A DNA stretch of 64,000 bases from an uncultured Aquimarina sp. (lineage in GTDB: Bacteria; Bacteroidota; Bacteroidia; Flavobacteriales; Flavobacteriaceae), in NCBI GenBank assembly GCA_947500845.1, contig CANMTP010000003.1:186001-250000 (forward strand), read 5' to 3'. Each line of letters begins with the position of its first letter. Positions within the stretch are counted from its first letter, which is position 1. Positions 61,602 through 64,000 of this stretch are shown here, piece by piece. The position numbers were made by a program, and so were the translations under genes. Below the pieces are notes generated by a model. It was not told the DNA's origin and made no database searches. It worked only from the letters and a program-made list of their open reading frames with translations.

Positions 61602-62297
61602 TTATTTATTAAAGTGAGCTTCAAGTTCTTTAAGTGTTTCTTGCGATGTAGCCAGATCTTTTACCACCTCACCCTTATCCAATACCACAATTCGCTCACA
61701 TACTTCTGTAACATGCATTAAATCATGACTAGAAACTAACACTGTAACCTCTGGATCTGCAGAAAGTTCTTTGATTATCTTTTTTAATCGTATCTGAGTG
61801 GTAGGATCTAAATTGGCAAAAGGTTCATCAAGCACAATGACTTCGGGATTGCCGATAAGTGCCGCAATAATTCCTACTTTTTTTTGATTTCCTTTAGAAA
61901 GGTCTCTTAAGTATTTCTTCTGTCCTAAGATTTCGCCATGAAAAAAATCTTCAAATCCAAAAAGTAATGCATCCACATCTGCTTTGTTTTGACCACGCAG
62001 TTCGCCGATAAAATAAAAATATTCTTCGGCAGTCAAATATCCTATCAAAAAGGTTTCGTCTATAAAGGCGGCCGTAGTTGCTTTCCATGCTTCACTTTCG
62101 TGAACCTTAACACTATTATTTTCTATATAACCAGAAGTGGGCTGTATCAAGTCTAATAAAGCACTAAACAAGGTAGTTTTTCCTGCACCGTTATTACCGA
62201 CCAAGCCAAAACTATTCCCTTTTTGAATTTCGAGATGCCCTATATTCAACACTGTTTTTCCTGAATAGGTTTTAATAAGATTATGTATTGCTATCAT
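61602..62297 (-). CDS. ABC transporter ATP-binding protein
   Basis: A 231-residue ATPase with Walker A GNNGAGKTT (about 34), the ABC signature DLSKGNQKKVG (about 135), Walker B VIVLDEPFANLDP (about 155) and the H-loop VSSHD. It follows the membrane gene by 5 nt, with both starting on the same strand, so the two form one exporter. No periplasmic binding protein is present, so export is more likely than uptake. The substrate is unknown. Confidence 0.9.
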   Translation of the reverse strand: MIAIHNLIKTYSGKTVLNIGHLEIQKGNSFGLVGNNGAGKTTLFSALLDLIQPTSGYIENNSVKVHESEAWKATTAAFIDETFLIGYLTAEEYFYFIGELRGQNKADVDALLFGFEDFFHGEILGQKKYLRDLSKGNQKKVGIIAALIGNPEVIVLDEPFANLDPTTQIRLKKIIKELSADPEVTVLVSSHDLMHVTEVCERIVVLDKGEVVKDLATSQETLKELEAHFNK

Positions 62298-62302
62298 TCT
62301 TT

Positions 62303-63775
62303 TTAATTTTTTTGTTTATAGGCCGAAATAGTCTTGTATTTCTCTGATTTATAAATGTTCTCAATTTTATCGAATACTTTATCTTTAAAAGCAAAACCTG
62401 CTACTCCGGCTACCGCAACCAAAGCATAACCGGCATAAGGACTATGTGCATAATAGCCGATAGCATATAACAGCATAGGTAATGCCATTTTGGGTAGTGA
62501 TAACAAAAGTGTCTTTGTATTAAACGCTTGTTTATCGCCAAAAGCCTTTTTATTGCTGGTGAGATCTATAGGGGTTTTAACGTATGCACCTGCCCAAAGA
62601 ACTACATGAGAATTTACTCCAATATTATAAATTGAGGCCACCAGTATCGCTGAATATACCTCCCAACCAAAATATAGATATCCTGATGCAAGTATGGTAG
62701 ATATCAATGTTGCAATTACCATTAGCCACCACTTGGAAGATAAATACTCTTTATACTTTATATTTTGACTCATCATAAGTGGATAATAGGCACTATCCCA
62801 ACTAGGCACAAATTGCCCGAAGCTTAATAGAAATCCACCGGTGACAAAAATTGCAGCAAAAATGGTCCAAACCGGTCCTTGGTAAGCATCAATTGCTCCT
62901 GTAAAAAATAATAATCCGTAAAAAAGAAATAAAATACTTACCAGAACCGTTGATCGGGCTCTTTTATTCCTTTTGATGAGTTTTATATCGTTTTTAAGAA
63001 ATGTTGCTGTTTTTCCGAAACGATCAAGCCAATCCAGATTTTCGGTTTTTACATCTTTAGATTTTGCTGCCAGACCAGCATCTAGGTAAAGGTCTTTTAC
63101 AAATGATTTAAAGGATACCGACACTAGCAACACCCATGTTATTATTGGAATAAAGATCAGAATAGGAAGGTCGTATAACCCCTGGAAAAATGGTCCAGTA
63201 TATAGCGTTATGTCAAAATATCCTAAATAATGTAACCCACCAAGTATTGCGAATATACTTCCTGTAAAGAAAATTAGATTATCTTTTTTATTCAGGATAA
63301 TATTTAAAAAATTATTACTGTAAATTAATGCGATCAATCCAAAATTCCATAGCAAAACATTCATTGCAGAATATCCATTTATTATCAAAATAATTGAAAA
63401 TGGAATAAAAAAGAACGCATGGATGATGTTGAAGAATGAAAATATTGTTTTTCCAAAAGCAAAAGACACAATCCTGTTCTTAGGAAAAGGTAAAATGAGT
63501 AACGGTTTAATATTAATGACAGGCATTTTTTGTAAAGCATACCTAAATATTAGATCAAAAACCCACCAGTAGATCAAAAATCTATTTATGGTTTCTAAAG
63601 GATCCAGATTAAACTGTTCTTTGATGAGCTCGAAAACGGCCACTCCCCCTAAAGCAAACATAAATGCAAACCAAAGTGCCCAAAAACCCATAAACAATTT
63701 CATAAAAAGTCCTGAAGTTAAAGAGGCAGACCTCCAAAAGGATTTCCATTGTAGTACAAAAAAGTGTCTAAACAT
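62303..63775 (-). CDS. DUF5687 ABC-2-like permease
   Basis: A 490-residue membrane protein with about ten or more hydrophobic helices in two groups (about 25-230 and 275-470), separated by a cytoplasmic part with LKNDIKLIKRNKRAR. The DUF5687 family of Bacteroidota is the usual partner of the ATPase gene downstream. It opens FVLQWKSFWRSASLTSGLF. Like ABC-2 permeases it has no periplasmic binding partner. It likely exports an envelope component or a drug, but the substrate is not known. ATG at 63775. Confidence 0.82.
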   Translation of the reverse strand: MFRHFFVLQWKSFWRSASLTSGLFMKLFMGFWALWFAFMFALGGVAVFELIKEQFNLDPLETINRFLIYWWVFDLIFRYALQKMPVINIKPLLILPFPKNRIVSFAFGKTIFSFFNIIHAFFFIPFSIILIINGYSAMNVLLWNFGLIALIYSNNFLNIILNKKDNLIFFTGSIFAILGGLHYLGYFDITLYTGPFFQGLYDLPILIFIPIITWVLLVSVSFKSFVKDLYLDAGLAAKSKDVKTENLDWLDRFGKTATFLKNDIKLIKRNKRARSTVLVSILFLFYGLLFFTGAIDAYQGPVWTIFAAIFVTGGFLLSFGQFVPSWDSAYYPLMMSQNIKYKEYLSSKWWLMVIATLISTILASGYLYFGWEVYSAILVASIYNIGVNSHVVLWAGAYVKTPIDLTSNKKAFGDKQAFNTKTLLLSLPKMALPMLLYAIGYYAHSPYAGYALVAVAGVAGFAFKDKVFDKIENIYKSEKYKTISAYKQKN

Positions 63776-63821
63776 AGTTTGGATAGTATTTAACTATTTA
63801 GTAATCAAAAAAGAGGTTTTG

Positions 63822-64000
63822 TTACAAAACTATCTTCAAAACTTCACTTTGCTGGTATTTTTTGATCATTGGTTTTGAATCTGCTAAAACTTTTATACTG
63901 CATGATGGAGCTACATGTACGTAAAGAACAGACAGGTTTATTAAGTATTTCATCTCGTTAATTACCAATCGCTTCCTGGCGAGATCCTGAATCAAGTTCA
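63822..64000 (-). CDS. Partial hypothetical protein at the right edge
   Basis: An open frame enters from the right edge and stops at 63822-63824 (TAA), 58 codons. The visible end includes NLIQDLARKRLVINEMKYLI and the tail QQSEVLKIVL. Such a run without a stop is not expected by chance in DNA this A+T-rich, but I do not recognise the family and no second piece of evidence exists. It lies upstream of the ABC permease on the same strand, 46 nt away. Confidence 0.4.
   Translation of the reverse strand, partial: NLIQDLARKRLVINEMKYLINLSVLYVHVAPSCSIKVLADSKPMIKKYQQSEVLKIVL

Noticed and set aside
63588-63878. Plus-strand ORF near the right edge
   Set aside because: Mostly antisense to the DUF5687 gene, with no start signal or recognisable protein.
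1-64000. tRNA, rRNA, CRISPR or transposase genes
   Set aside because: A reading of the spacers and frames on both strands showed no cloverleaf, no rRNA-like stretch, no regular spacer array and no transposase frame.

Overview
The window is chromosomal DNA from a marine-type member of the Flavobacteriaceae (Bacteroidota). The evidence is the low G+C content, Bacteroidota-type promoters (TTTG, about 20 nt, TAnnTTTG), many SPII lipoproteins, a complete Bat (Bacteroides aerotolerance) operon with MoxR, a type IX secretion (T9SS) cargo with a C-terminal sorting domain together with the SprE/PorW lipoprotein, and an ATP synthase operon without atpD and atpC. The genus cannot be fixed by eye; an Aquimarina-like organism is plausible. 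No tRNA, rRNA, CRISPR array, prophage or intact transposase was seen.

Layout. 0-0.2 kb: start of a probable ribbon-helix-helix regulator, cut by the left edge. 0.4-5.7 kb: CvpA-like protein, then a SulP transporter / beta-carbonic anhydrase / SulP transporter cluster, probably for bicarbonate handling. 5.9-7.1 kb: a DUF418 membrane protein split by a one-base frameshift. 7.1-16.8 kb: a long minus-strand operon reading moxR, DUF58, a BatD-like membrane protein, batA, a flavodoxin-like reductase, batB, batC, batD, batE. 17-22.6 kb: plus-strand genes for an SDR oxidoreductase, a decayed four-helix-bundle (S23) gene, an AlbA_2 protein, a PPP-type phosphatase, and an SPFH-GYF protein paired with a zinc-ribbon membrane protein. 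22.6-31.6 kb: lipoproteins, a 1230-residue beta-propeller T9SS cargo, an ALDH7-like dehydrogenase, 3-hydroxyanthranilate dioxygenase, and a small Gly-Gly-leader cysteine-rich peptide. 31.7-43.7 kb: mainly plus-strand metabolic and envelope genes, including gpsA, a SnoaL protein beside a SnoaL-sulfurtransferase fusion, GH3, a tricorn-like S41 protease and an SGNH lipoprotein, with dprA on the minus strand. 43.7-52.3 kb: a minus-strand envelope cluster reading flippase, dut, nucleotidyltransferase, TPR, DUF4292, envC, TonB-like protein, TPR lipoprotein. 52.4-61.3 kb: sprE/porW, bactofilin, atpZ-like, an atpI-like protein, then atpB-E-F-H-A-G. 61.6-63.8 kb: an ABC exporter pair. A further partial ORF runs off the right edge.

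Genes that work together: SulP and carbonic anhydrase in CO2/bicarbonate handling; MoxR and the Bat proteins as an AAA+/VWA envelope system; the SPFH and zinc-ribbon proteins as a membrane-stress pair like Bacillus YdjI/YdjG; EnvC, DUF4292, flippase and nucleotidyltransferase in envelope building; SprE in T9SS and gliding.

The main unexplained structure is in the spacers. Several families of short palindromic repeats share an ATGACA-type tail, one family has become part of a signal-peptide coding region, and a perfect 16-bp hairpin separates atpE from atpF. I did not find a clearly new multi-gene system. The best candidates for new biology are the Gly-Gly peptide, the SnoaL-sulfurtransferase fusion, the repeat families and the SPFH-GYF pair.
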